From positions 1-51,908 of the forward strand of contig NZ_JACOQI010000022.1 of NCBI RefSeq assembly GCF_014297285.1: 51,908 nucleotides of DNA. Reading direction: 5' to 3'. The translations under genes and the position numbers were made by a program. The notes beneath the pieces are model-generated. The model saw only the letters and a list, made by a program, of their open reading frames with translations, did not search any database and was not told where the DNA came from. Source of the stretch: Dysosmobacter segnis. GTDB lineage: Bacteria > Bacillota > Clostridia > Oscillospirales > Oscillospiraceae. Below are positions 27,028-35,110 of this stretch, in pieces (position 1 is the stretch's first letter; every line of letters begins with the position of its first letter).

Positions 27028-28416
27028 TTAGTAGCTGCCCAGGTCGGCGGACTTGTCGCCCTCGACGCTGATGCCGAACTCGTAGTCATTGCCGGGCAGG
27101 ATGGCGTTGAGGATCACGCCGCACAGAGCAGCGATGGCCAGACCGGACAGAGTCACAGCCGCACCGCCCACGGTGAAGGTCACGCCGCCCACGGAGCTGA
27201 AGCCGAGGCCGCTGACAAACATGACGGCGGCAATGATCAGGTTCCGGGACTTGGTCAGATCCACCTGATTCTCCACGATGTTGCGGACGCCCACGGCGGA
27301 GATCATGCCGTAGAGGATGAAGCTGACGCCGCCCACGATGGCGGAGGGGATAGAGTTTACCAGCGCGTCGAACTTGGGGGAGAAGCTGAGGATGATGGCG
27401 TAGACGGCAGCCAGACGGATCACGCGGGGATCGTAGACCTTGGAGAGAGCCAGCACGCCGGTGTTTTCGCCGTAGGTGGTGTTGGCGGGGCCGCCGAACA
27501 TACCGGCAAAGGCGGTAGCCAGACCGTCGCCCGTCAGGGTGCGGTGCAGGCCGGGATCGGCGATGAAGTTATTGCCGGTAGTGGAGGAAATGGCGGACAC
27601 GTCACCGATGTGCTCCATCATGGCAGCGATGGCGATGGGGGCCATGACCAGCACGGCGGACACGTCGAACTTGGCGAGGATGAACTTCTGGAGGCCAATG
27701 AGGTGTGCCTCGCCCACGGAGGCGAAGTTGACGAGGGGCTGCATGACGCCGTTGGCATCCGGCAGCTGGGCGCCGCAGAGAGTGGCAATCACCGCCACAA
27801 TGTAGCTGCCTACCACGCCCAGCAGGATGGGGATGATCTTCACCATGCCCTTGCCCCAGATATTGGCCACCACGATGATGGCCATGGCCACCAGGGCCAG
27901 CCACCAGCAGGTGGCGGCGTTTTTGATGGCGGAGCCGGAGAGGTTCAGGCCGATCATGATGATCATGGGGCCGGTGACGATGGGGGGGAAGTACCGCATG
28001 ACGGTCTTGGCGCCCAGCACCTTAAAGAGCAGAGCCAGCACTAGATACAGGAGACCGGCGATGACGATGCCGCCCAGAGCGTAGGCCAGCTTCAGTTCGG
28101 GATCCAGACCGTCATAGGCGGGCATGGAGGCCACAGTGGAGAAGCCGCCCAGATAGGCGAAGGAGGAGCCCAGGAAAGCGGGGACCTTGAACTTGGTGCA
28201 CACATGGAACAGCAGAGTGCCCAGACCGGCCATCAGCAGGGTAGTCTGGATGCTCAGGGGCAGGCCGTAGCCCTGAACCAGAATGGGCACCAGCACGGTG
28301 GCACCGAACATGGCGAACAGATGCTGCAAGCCTAAAATCAGCATACGGGGGGTGCCCAGGGTGCGGGCGTCGGTCACGGCTTCCTGACCGAGGATGGGTT
28401 TCTTTTTCTCGTTCAT
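27028..28416 (-). CDS. uraA: Uracil permease (NCS2 family)
   Basis: This nucleobase:cation symporter of about 462 residues and 14 membrane segments has the typical QHLFAMFGATVLVPIL near the start, FLGSSFAYLGG, VMAPIAIAAMMEHIGDV (with the substrate-binding Glu) and GMFGGPANTTYGENTGVLALSKV. The last two match uracil rather than xanthine/urate carriers. The ATG at 28416 follows GAGAGGAG. The leader holds a pyrimidine-type attenuator, which also fits uracil as substrate. Uracil released by PsuG could use the same salvage route. Confidence 0.92.
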   Translation of the reverse strand: MNEKKKPILGQEAVTDARTLGTPRMLILGLQHLFAMFGATVLVPILVQGYGLPLSIQTTLLMAGLGTLLFHVCTKFKVPAFLGSSFAYLGGFSTVASMPAYDGLDPELKLAYALGGIVIAGLLYLVLALLFKVLGAKTVMRYFPPIVTGPMIIMIGLNLSGSAIKNAATCWWLALVAMAIIVVANIWGKGMVKIIPILLGVVGSYIVAVIATLCGAQLPDANGVMQPLVNFASVGEAHLIGLQKFILAKFDVSAVLVMAPIAIAAMMEHIGDVSAISSTTGNNFIADPGLHRTLTGDGLATAFAGMFGGPANTTYGENTGVLALSKVYDPRVIRLAAVYAIILSFSPKFDALVNSIPSAIVGGVSFILYGMISAVGVRNIVENQVDLTKSRNLIIAAVMFVSGLGFSSVGGVTFTVGGAAVTLSGLAIAALCGVILNAILPGNDYEFGISVEGDKSADLGSY

Positions 28417-28498
28417 GTTTTTCTCCTCTCGTAACACACAAATCTTCTATCTAAATTATATAAATAGACCAGGTTCCTGCGGCTGTCCGCAAACAGGC

Positions 28499-28526
28499 AT
28501 AAAAATACCGGCTCCTATAGCCGGTC
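28499..28526 (-). terminator. Attenuator terminator in the uraA leader
   Basis: On the minus strand ACCGGCT and AGCCGGT form a stem over ATAGG followed by ATTTTTAT. The TGA of the leader peptide overlaps the 5' foot of the stem. A second small hairpin (TGCGGACAGCCGCA) follows before uraA. Confidence 0.75.
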
Positions 28527-28611
28527 AAAAAAGGGAAATGGAAATGACGGGACCGTGGACCCCGAAAATGGAGGAAACAGCGCTTCGCATGCTCATACTG
28601 GACTGCATCAT
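28525..28611 (-). CDS. 28-residue leader peptide of uraA
   Basis: ATG at 28611 follows a strong AGGAGGTAAC site and opens a 28-codon frame (MMQSSMSMRSAVSS... ending PVISISLF). Its last codons are ATT TCC ATT TCC CTT TTT TGA, an all-pyrimidine-rich stretch that abuts the attenuator stem. The layout of promoter, strong ribosome site, short peptide, pyrimidine tract, stop in the terminator foot and pyrimidine transporter is that of E. coli pyrBI. It is probably regulatory, not a functional protein. Confidence 0.65.
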   Translation of the reverse strand: MMQSSMSMRSAVSSIFGVHGPVISISLF

Positions 28612-28642
28612 GGTGTTACCTCCTAAGAAATTTATCTGGTTC

Positions 28643-28671
28643 ATTATACAGAAGCCGGTTCCGGATTGCAA
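28643..28671 (-). promoter_or_regulatory. Promoter of the uraA leader
   Basis: On the minus strand TTGCAA (28671-28666) and a perfect TATAAT (28648-28643) are separated by 17 bp. The leader peptide starts about 25 nt after the predicted transcription start. Confidence 0.7.
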
Positions 28672-28795
28672 GCCGTAATATCTATGATTGGAATAGAAGT
28701 TTTCTGCTGGAAATTGTCAAAAATCACAGAAGAACAGCATTCGTGATGACCGGTTCCCGTTATTTGAGAGAACTGCTTCAGGCTTGCTGTAGCCC

Positions 28796-29179
28796 GAGAT
28801 TGTCGATAAAGTGGTAGATTCTCCGCAACGGTAAGGTAGGGCAGCCGTTAGCGGCTCCGCCGCTTTACGGATGCCGCATACCCCTTGCGGGTGAGGGGTG
28901 TACGCGGGACTGCGCCCGCAGGCGCGTTTTGGAGCGCAACCGCCGCAAGGCGGCTCTTGGCGCGGAGATAACCCAAGAAGGGGAAACAGGCGAAGCGCCG
29001 CCAGTGGTGGATGAAGCGAGGGCTGTTTCGAGGAAGGCTCCCATTTTCCGGACGTCTTGCGCCCGGAAAACGGTTAGACCGGCAACGTATTTCTTCACCA
29101 TTGAAATCCTTAGTTTTCAGAACTTTTATAAAGTTCTGAAAACTGACTCAGCGGGGAGAAAAGACTTTTCGACACGCTG
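28796..29179. mobile_element. MITE-like interspersed repeat, copy 2 (384 bp)
   Basis: The left end GAGATTGTCGATAAAGTGG and the last 85 bp match copy 1 (24111-24275) closely, including the hairpin AGTTTTCAGAACTT/AAGTTCTGAAAACT and the terminal CGACACGCTG. The middle is longer and filled with GC-rich palindromes such as CCGCCGCAAGGCGG, plus a GGCTCCCATTTT block also seen in the tandem repeats at 13816-14503. There is no credible open frame. Flanking direct repeats were not found. Confidence 0.75.
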
Positions 29180-29223
29180 AGGTCACGGGCTTGCCAGCGG
29201 CCCTCTTGTCCGGTCAGGTTCGA

Positions 29224-29736
29224 TCAGGCTTCCAGACCCACAGTCCGCATCACGTCCTCTACCAATCGAGCGGTGTCGGACTCACCGTCTTGGCTGGCCA
29301 CGATGAGGTCGGCATACCGGGCGTAGAGAACGCAGCGCTCCTCATAGATCTCCCGCAGCGGCGTTCCTGCCGGCACGGCGATGCCCCGGTCATACAGATC
29401 CGCCGGCATCCGCTTTTCCAGCTGAGAAAAGGGCGTCTGGAGCCAGATCACCGTGCTGCCTTTCTTCAAATGAGCCATAGCCTCCGGGTAGAGCACCATG
29501 CTGCCGCCGGTGGCAATGACGGTGTGGGTCCGATTTAGATCCGTACCCACTTTATTTTCAATTTCGTAAAAGGCCTCCAGCCCGTCCTGCCGCAGGATCT
29601 CCGGCAGCGTTTTGCCGGTGGTCTGGACGATGAGATCGTCTGCGTCCACAAAATCGTACCCCAGCCTGTCCGCCAGCGCCTTTCCGACGGTGCTTTTCCC
29701 CGTGCCGGGCATACCGATCAATACAATATTTTTCAT
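29224..29736 (-). CDS. aroK: Shikimate kinase
   Basis: AroK phosphorylates shikimate in the chorismate pathway. The protein of 170 residues has Walker A GMPGTGKSTVGKAL, the DADD shikimate-binding motif (FVDADDLI), the FYEIENKV segment and the VIATGGSMVLYPE loop. The start at 29736 (MKNIVLIG) has GGAGG 9 nt upstream. The open frame continues to 29823 but adds a non-conserved extension. It stands alone here, divergent from the GntR gene and 44 bp from the MITE-like repeat. Confidence 0.92.
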   Translation of the reverse strand: MKNIVLIGMPGTGKSTVGKALADRLGYDFVDADDLIVQTTGKTLPEILRQDGLEAFYEIENKVGTDLNRTHTVIATGGSMVLYPEAMAHLKKGSTVIWLQTPFSQLEKRMPADLYDRGIAVPAGTPLREIYEERCVLYARYADLIVASQDGESDTARLVEDVMRTVGLEA

Positions 29737-29899
29737 AGGCAGCGCCTCCGTGGTAAAAGTGTTTTTATAATACGTGATGCACGGACAAATGTACATAGTA
29801 AAAGTACACAAAAAATTCAACAAAGAAAGATCGACCTTTCATGACAGGGCGGACAAGACTGCCCCGAAAAACACTATTGAAATCTGTTGAATATGCGCA

Positions 29900-29928
29900 T
29901 TGTCAAATGGCGGTCCATTCGGTACAAT
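29900..29928 (+). promoter_or_regulatory. Promoter of the GntR gene with a candidate operator
   Basis: TTGTCA (29900-29905) and TACAAT (29923-29928) are separated by 17 bp. The spacer holds ATGGCGGTCCAT, an imperfect palindrome. TGGCGGTCCATT recurs at 30756-30767 before guaB. Confidence 0.65.
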
Positions 29929-30001
29929 GTCTAAAAATGGTAATACCTATTTTGGCCGCTCCGTAATCGAACCGGACGGCGAAACGGAAGGGAGGACCGA
30001 C

Positions 30002-30727
30002 ATGAGTCAGAACCCAAGACAGTCCAAAAGCATCCGGGCGCAGCTGCTCACCGCTATGCAGGTGGGGGAGTATGCCCATTGTGACCGGCTTCCCCGGGAA
30101 AGCGTATTGTCGGAAATGCTGGGCATCAGCCGCACACAACTGCGGGATATTCTGGCCTCTTTGGACCGGGAGGGCTTCATTACCCGGCGTCATGGAGTTG
30201 GCACCATTATCAACCGTCATGTGCTGGGTGCACCGGCCAGAATGGACATTGAAGTGGAGTTTCTGGATATGATTCGCCAGAGCGGACACACTCCCGGCGT
30301 GGCCTTTGTCCGGGCTGCCGATGACAAGGCGGACAATAAGGTGGCCGCCCAGCTGGGGATCCCCACCGGAACGCCGATCCTTCGGATCTCCCGGCTCTGC
30401 ACCGCCGACGGCCGCCCCGCCATCTACTGTGAGGATGTGGTGGAAAAGGCAAAGCTCCAGCGGCCCTATACAGCGGAGGAACTGCGTCAGCCCATTTTCG
30501 ATTTCCTCCAGAATGTCTGCGGAATTTCGTCCTATCTGGACCTGACGGACCTGCGGCCTGTGGCTGCGGACGCTACCTTGGCTGATGTTTTTCAGGTGCC
30601 ACAGGGAACGCCGCTGCTGAACATGGACGAGGTGGACTATGATATTGAGGGCGCGCCGGTGTTTGCCTCCAACGAGTATTTTGCCGACGGCATCTTCCAC
30701 CATACGGTCCTGCGGAAAAAGCTGTGA
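30002..30727 (+). CDS. GntR/HutC-family transcription regulator
   Basis: The 241-residue protein has an N-terminal winged helix (about residues 8-70, LPRESVLSEMLGISRTQLRDILASLDREGFITRRHGVGT). A UTRA effector domain follows (LGIPTGTPILRISRLCTADGRPAIYCEDVV, then VPQGTPLLNMDEVDYDIEGAPVFASNEYF). The start follows GAAGGGAGGACC. The gene lies 150 bp before guaB, and the shared 12-bp word upstream of both suggests that it controls itself and guaB. The effector is unknown. Confidence 0.88.
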   Translation: MSQNPRQSKSIRAQLLTAMQVGEYAHCDRLPRESVLSEMLGISRTQLRDILASLDREGFITRRHGVGTIINRHVLGAPARMDIEVEFLDMIRQSGHTPGVAFVRAADDKADNKVAAQLGIPTGTPILRISRLCTADGRPAIYCEDVVEKAKLQRPYTAEELRQPIFDFLQNVCGISSYLDLTDLRPVAADATLADVFQVPQGTPLLNMDEVDYDIEGAPVFASNEYFADGIFHHTVLRKKL

Positions 30728-30789
30728 CCTGCGGCCTGTCAGCCCAACGTGAGCGTGGCGGTCCATTTTGAAAATCAGGTCATCGCCGC

Positions 30790-30818
30790 TTGACCGTACC
30801 GCACATTTGCGATATTAT
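30790..30818 (+). promoter_or_regulatory. Promoter of guaB
   Basis: TTGACC (30790-30795) and TATTAT (30813-30818) are separated by 17 bp. The 12-bp word TGGCGGTCCATT lies 22 bp upstream. Confidence 0.7.
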
Positions 30819-30879
30819 TAAAAATAATATTTATAATAAGTAAAATGATAAACGAACGATGAGAAAGGGGTATCTTACT

Positions 30880-32391
30880 ATGGCCTATTTTTTCCAGGAG
30901 CCTTCCCATACCTTCAGCGAATATCTGCTGGTGCCCGGTTATTCCTCTGAGCACTGCATCCCCGCCAACGTGTCTTTGAAGACGCCGGTGGTCCGCTTCA
31001 AGAAGGGGGAGGAATGCCCCCTGACCATGAACGTCCCCATGGTCTCCGCCGTCATGCAGGCCGTGTCCGGCGAGCAGATGGGCATTGCGCTGGCCAAGGA
31101 GGGCGGCATCGCCTTTATCTATGTTTCCCAGTCCATTGAGTCCCAGGCGGCCATGGTCCGCCGGGTGAAGAACTACAAGGCAGGCTTCGTCATCAGCGAT
31201 TCCAACCTCCGGGTGACGGATACCCTGGCGGATGTGCTGGCTCTGAAGCAGCGCACCGGTCACTCCACCATGGCTGTCACGGATGACGGCACCGGCACCG
31301 GCAAGATGCTGGGTCTGGTCACCAGCCGGGATTACCGGGTCAGCCGTATGGACCCCGACGCCAAGGTGGCGGATTTCATGACGCCGGTGGAGAAGCTCAT
31401 CTACGCACCGGAGGGCACCAGCCTGAAAACGGCCAATGACATCATCTGGGATCACAAGCTCAATGCCCTGCCCATTATTTCCGAGGACGGCCATCTGGTG
31501 AGCTTTGTGTTCCGCAAGGATTATGATTCCCACAAGGGCAACCCGCTGGAACTGCTGGACAGCCAGAAGCGCTATGTGGTGGGCGCGGGCATCAACACCC
31601 GTGACTACGAGGAGCGTGTCCCCGCACTGGTGGAGGCCGGTGTGGACGTGCTGGTGATGGACTCCTCTGAGGGCTATTCCTATTGGCAGAAGCACTGCCT
31701 GGAGTGGATCCGCGCCAAGTACGGCGATACCGTGAAGGTTGGCGCCGGCAACGTGGTGGACGGCGAAGGCTTCCGCTTCCTGGCAGATGCCGGAGCCGAC
31801 TTCGTAAAGATCGGCATCGGCGGCGGTTCCATCTGCATCACCCGTGAGACCAAAGGCATCGGCCGCGGTCAGGCCACCGCAGTCATCGACGTGGCCGCCG
31901 AGCGGGATAAGTATTTTGAGGAGACCGGCATCTATGTGCCCATCTGCGCCGACGGCGGCATCGTGCAGGACTATCACATCACGCTGGCGCTGGCCATGGG
32001 CGCTGACTTCTGCATGCTGGGCCGGTATTTCTCCCGGTTTGACGAGTCTCCCACCAGCAAGATCCTTGTGGGCGGCAGCTATATGAAGGAATATTGGGGT
32101 GAGGGCAGCGCCCGCGCCCGGAACTGGCAGCGCTACGATCTGGGCGGCGCCGCAAAGCTGAGCTTTGAGGAGGGCGTGGACTCCTATGTGCCCTATGCTG
32201 GCGCTCTGGCAGACGGCATGGCCACCACGCTGGCTAAGGTCCGTTCCACCATGTGCAACTGCGGTGCGCTGACGATCCCGGAGCTGCGTGAGAAGGCCAA
32301 GCTGACGCTGGTCTCCGCAACCTCCATTGTCGAGGGCGGCGCCCATGACGTTCTGCTGAAGGACACCACCAACGGCAACCAGCGGGGCTAA
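30880..32391 (+). CDS. guaB: IMP dehydrogenase
   Basis: GuaB oxidises IMP to XMP, the committed step of guanine nucleotide synthesis. The product of 503 residues has the (beta/alpha)8 barrel with two CBS domains inserted (about residues 95-215). The catalytic loop is [15 protein letters not shown] with its cysteine, and the flap region [13 protein letters not shown] follows. AAAGGGG precedes the ATG at 30880, and an upstream start at 30859 lacks a ribosome site. The last 59 nt are duplicated downstream beyond a GC-rich element, and the natural terminator now follows the second copy. Confidence 0.94.
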   Translation: MAYFFQEPSHTFSEYLLVPGYSSEHCIPANVSLKTPVVRFKKGEECPLTMNVPMVSAVMQAVSGEQMGIALAKEGGIAFIYVSQSIESQAAMVRRVKNYKAGFVISDSNLRVTDTLADVLALKQRTGHSTMAVTDDGTGTGKMLGLVTSRDYRVSRMDPDAKVADFMTPVEKLIYAPEGTSLKTANDIIWDHKLNALPIISEDGHLVSFVFRKDYDSHKGNPLELLDSQKRYVVGAGINTRDYEERVPALVEAGVDVLVMDSSEGYSYWQKHCLEWIRAKYGDTVKVGAGNVVDGEGFRFLADAGADFVKIGIGGGSICITRETKGIGRGQATAVIDVAAERDKYFEETGIYVPICADGGIVQDYHITLALAMGADFCMLGRYFSRFDESPTSKILVGGSYMKEYWGEGSARARNWQRYDLGGAAKLSFEEGVDSYVPYAGALADGMATTLAKVRSTMCNCGALTIPELREKAKLTLVSATSIVEGGAHDVLLKDTTNGNQRG

Positions 32392-32392
32392 G

Positions 32393-32596
32393 GTATTTGA
32401 ACGGCTCTCATACCGCCCTCTGACCGCGCAATTGCGCGTCCAAGCGATTTGCGGAGCAAATCCTTGAAATGGGCGGGCTTCGCCTGCCCATTTGAGTCCT
32501 ATGCGGGGTTCCCGCGCGTCACCGGCGCGTGGGGAGCGGGCGGCGCCCATGACGTTCTGCTGAAGGACACCACCAACGGCAACCAGCGGGGCTAAG
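32393..32596 (+). repeat. GC-rich palindromic element with duplicated guaB 3' end
   Basis: A 145-bp block of hairpins (32393-32537) is followed by an exact copy (32538-32596) of the last 59 nt of guaB (32334-32392). The hairpins include CAAGCGATTTGC/GCAAATCCTTG and AAATGGGCGGGC/GCCTGCCCATTT. The first is the same fold as CAAGCGTTTTGGC/GCCAAAACCTTG in the 13816-14503 repeats, with compensating base changes. The element thus separates the gene from its terminator and carries a spare gene end. Confidence 0.85.
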
Positions 32597-32601
32597 ATAT
32601 T

Positions 32602-32635
32602 AAAAGAGACAGCTTTTGAAGCTGTCTCTTTTTTT
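32602..32635 (+). terminator. Original guaB terminator
   Basis: AAAAGAGACAGCTT and AAGCTGTCTCTTTTTTT form a strong stem over TTG, directly after the displaced guaB end. Confidence 0.9.
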
Positions 32636-32691
32636 GCCGGCCCATCCTAAAAAGTTGAGTAAACGATTTGCTGAAACTTATCCCAAATCTC

Positions 32692-32720
32692 TTGTATCTG
32701 AACCTGTAAAGTTGTATAAT
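32692..32720 (+). promoter_or_regulatory. Promoter of the ribokinase gene
   Basis: TTGTAT (32692-32697) and a perfect TATAAT (32715-32720) are separated by 17 bp. Confidence 0.65.
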
Positions 32721-32778
32721 ATAAACGATTAAATACATCAGGAACGGCATGGCCGTTTCTGCGGATCAGGAGCATAGC

Positions 32779-33780
32779 ATGTTACATAGAAAACCTCGTA
32801 TTTTAGTTGTTGGCAGCTTTGTTATGGATGTGATCGCAACAACAGAGCAGATCCCCGGTGCTGGACAGACGGTTTACGGCAAGTCCTTCCACATGGCACC
32901 CGGCGGAAAAGGCGCTAATCAGGCCCTTCAATGCGCCCGTCTGGGCGCGGAAGTGACCATGGTAGGCTGCGTGGGTGACGATCTGTTTGGACAGCAGCTT
33001 CTGGAGCCTCTGCGGGAAGCTGGAATGGATGTCAGTCATGTGGTGGTCCGAAAGGGAATTCACTCCGGCGTGGGACACGTGGTGTTGGAAGTCACGGAAC
33101 ACAGCGCCCAGAACCGCATCGTAGTGATCCCCGGCGCTAACCGGACCTTGACGGTGGAAGAAGTGGCCTGGATCCAACAGGCAGTTTCCGGGTTTGATAT
33201 GGTCCTGCTGCAATTGGAGGTCCCCATCGAGGTGAACCGGGCCGTGGCCCGCTGGGCCAGAGAGGCCGGTGTACCGGTGATCCTGAACCCGGCCCCCGCC
33301 ACGGAACTGGACGATGAGCTGCTGAGCCTGGTCTCCTACCTGATCCCCAACGAGCAGGAGGCATCTCAGGAGACCCATCTGCCCCTGCGCTTTGATAAGT
33401 CCGGCCCTTGGGATGAAGATCTGAGAAACATTGCCGATACGCTGCAAGGTAAGGGCGTGGAGCATGTGATCATCACGCTGGGCAGCTACGGCTCCGCTGT
33501 GGCGGAGACCGGCGGCCCCCGGTATGTTCCCTGTGTCCATATGGAGCATGTGGCAGATCCCACGGCTGCCGGCGATTCCTTTGTGGGCGCGCTGTCCACC
33601 GCGCTGGCTGTGGGCCTGCCCGAGGATGCGGCGCTGACCTTTGCCAGCCACACTGCGGCCATCACGGTCTCGCGGTTGGGAGCAATGCCGTCCCTGCCCA
33701 CACTGCCGGAGGTGCTGGAGCTGATCCGGACCCGTGGCGGTGCAGGACTGGAACTGTCCTGCCTGGATGCGCTGCGCTGA
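32779..33780 (+). CDS. rbsK: Ribokinase-like PfkB sugar kinase
   Basis: The product of 333 residues has VVGSFVMDVIATTEQIPGAGQT, the substrate loop APGGKGANQALQCARLG, the NPAPATEL and PNEQEA segments, and the C-terminal DPTAAGDSFVGALSTAL with the catalytic aspartate. This layout is that of ribokinases rather than fructokinases or nucleoside kinases. CAGGAGC precedes the ATG at 32779; a start at 32749 is unsupported. Ribose could come from nucleoside turnover, since no ribose transporter is seen here. Confidence 0.85.
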   Translation: MLHRKPRILVVGSFVMDVIATTEQIPGAGQTVYGKSFHMAPGGKGANQALQCARLGAEVTMVGCVGDDLFGQQLLEPLREAGMDVSHVVVRKGIHSGVGHVVLEVTEHSAQNRIVVIPGANRTLTVEEVAWIQQAVSGFDMVLLQLEVPIEVNRAVARWAREAGVPVILNPAPATELDDELLSLVSYLIPNEQEASQETHLPLRFDKSGPWDEDLRNIADTLQGKGVEHVIITLGSYGSAVAETGGPRYVPCVHMEHVADPTAAGDSFVGALSTALAVGLPEDAALTFASHTAAITVSRLGAMPSLPTLPEVLELIRTRGGAGLELSCLDALR

Positions 33781-33793
33781 AACGGGAGGAAGC

Positions 33794-34033
33794 ATGGAGG
33801 AGCTTTTTGCACTTCGCCCGGGCCGCTACCGGCATTTTAAGGGCAACGAATATGAGCTGCTGTATGTGGCCCGCCACTCGGAGACTCTGGAGCCGATGGT
33901 GGTCTACCGGGCTTTGTATGGAGAGCGGGGCGTGTGGGTGCGTCCTGCCGCCATGTGGAGCGAGCCTGTAGACCGGGACGGCTATCATGGCCCCCGTTTC
34001 CAGTGGATCGGTGGGGTCTCGGAAGAGGTCTGA
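33794..34033 (+). CDS. DUF1653 protein
   Basis: A small protein of 79 residues has the DUF1653 pattern: PGRYRHFKGNEYELLYVARHSETLEPMVVYRALYG and then VWVRPAAMWSEPV. Function is unknown. GGAGG lies before the ATG at 33794, 13 nt after rbsK, so it is probably translated from the same transcript. Confidence 0.88.
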   Translation: MEELFALRPGRYRHFKGNEYELLYVARHSETLEPMVVYRALYGERGVWVRPAAMWSEPVDRDGYHGPRFQWIGGVSEEV

Positions 34034-34073
34034 CGGCCTGCAAAAATATTTTTCAAGATTTTTGAAAAAAGGG

Positions 34074-34102
34074 TTGCTTTTTGCGGAAAGCTATGTTATT
34101 AT
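34074..34102 (+). promoter_or_regulatory. Promoter of tRNA-Pro
   Basis: TTGCTT (34074-34079) and TATTAT (34097-34102) are separated by 17 bp, 33 bp before the tRNA. Confidence 0.65.
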
Positions 34103-34135
34103 ACATAAGCTGACTTCAAGAAGTCAACCTCGTAT

Positions 34136-34211
<76 letters not shown>

Positions 34212-34215
34212 GCTA

Positions 34216-34251
34216 AAATCCTGAAACCGCAATGGTTTCAGGATTTTTTGC
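34216..34251 (+). terminator. Terminator of tRNA-Pro
   Basis: AATCCTGAAACC and GGTTTCAGGATT form a stem over GCAAT, followed by TTTT. Confidence 0.9.
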
Positions 34252-34909
34252 TTTATTTGGGACAGAAATGTGAGCTGATGTTCGGAATCTGTTCGGAATT
34301 GGCACGTTGTCCGTGACTTAGATAAGGTGCTGTCAAGGATTGATAAGGTACAATAACGGACCTGTTGACAAAGTAGCGCGCAAATCCTTTCTATGCTAAA
34401 AGAACTATAGGGAGGATGCGGCATATAAATGGGCAGTTACCTGAAAAATATGGTGGTAGCTCCACTGCGGTGTATGAGAATGCGGATGGGGCGCTGTTAA
34501 AGGCCCTGGTGAATGGCTTTTTACCGGGGATGATATTGTACAGCTTTCCAAGAAACACGACTGCTCCGTTCTCTTTAACATCCGTAAGCATGACACTAAC
34601 GATACGTTGCTGGGCGAAGGCATCTTTCTCTACGATGTGACGCAGGGAAAAGCTGCATACAAAACGCAAGTGGGAACGGTTTTCGCCGTTCCCACTTTTA
34701 CTGTCTCGGTATCGAAAATTTCAGTTATCATTCCCATTACTGCACGATAATTGTCATATTCAATGAATATTCAACTTGAACATTCTTAATTTGGAGGTTT
34801 GAGAGGAGCGTGCACGAGTTGGCTCACACGGAGAGTTCGCACAGCAAATCCGGGGTTGACGAGTGGATGGACTTCTATGGCAATATGCCCTGACGATCCA
34901 TCCACGCCT
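34252..34909. other. Gene-poor region with decayed coding fragments
   Basis: No intact gene is seen. A plus-strand frame around 34490-34735 reads like protein (for example LSKKHDCSVLFNIRKHD) but has no start. A 27-codon frame at 34810-34893 (GTG after GAGAGGAGC, VHELAHTESSHSK) looks like the end of a truncated protein. A long hairpin, GACGAG-TGGATGGA with TCCATCCA-CTCGTC (34858-34913), may terminate the thioredoxin operon. The region downstream of the tRNA resembles the debris of past integrations. Confidence 0.4.
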
Positions 34910-34911
34910 CG

Positions 34912-35109
34912 TCACGCACTTTGACTGCCGAAGATCCCGGACAGGAGCCAGCCCATCAGCCCCATGTACAGAATGGTGTTGACCGGGCTGGCGGTGATGG
35001 CGCAGCTTCCAGTGGAGCAGCCCACAAGGGCGTAGTATCCGAGGCCCATTAGCGCGCCGCCAAGGGTAAAGAGCACCGGGCGGAGCCACTTTTTCAGCTT
35101 TTTCTTCAT
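34912..35109 (-). CDS. DUF6132-like small membrane protein
   Basis: The 65-residue protein has two hydrophobic helices (LFTLGGALMGLGYYALV and ILYMGLMGWLLSGIF) joined by GCSTGSCAITASP. The CSTGSC cysteine pair and helix layout match DUF6132 proteins, which accompany thioredoxin-like and rhodanese-type redox genes. It lies 1 nt after trxB on the same strand, so it is the third gene of a thioredoxin operon. The exposed cysteines suggest a redox partner role, but this is inference. Confidence 0.75.
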   Translation of the reverse strand: MKKKLKKWLRPVLFTLGGALMGLGYYALVGCSTGSCAITASPVNTILYMGLMGWLLSGIFGSQSA

Positions 35110-35110
35110 G

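Noticed and set aside
24735..28044. Long plus-strand open frames rich in Gly, Asp and His antisense to the two transporter genes
   Set aside because: They mirror the codon bias of GC-rich membrane protein genes, have no ribosome sites and show no domain; the minus-strand genes are clearly real.
28767..29208. GGCTTGC near both ends of the second MITE-like copy as target duplication
   Set aside because: Seven matching bases at different distances from the element ends are not convincing.
30775..32550. 591-codon minus-strand frame opposite guaB
   Set aside because: Shadow frame of the high-GC guaB gene; no start signal or recognisable protein features.
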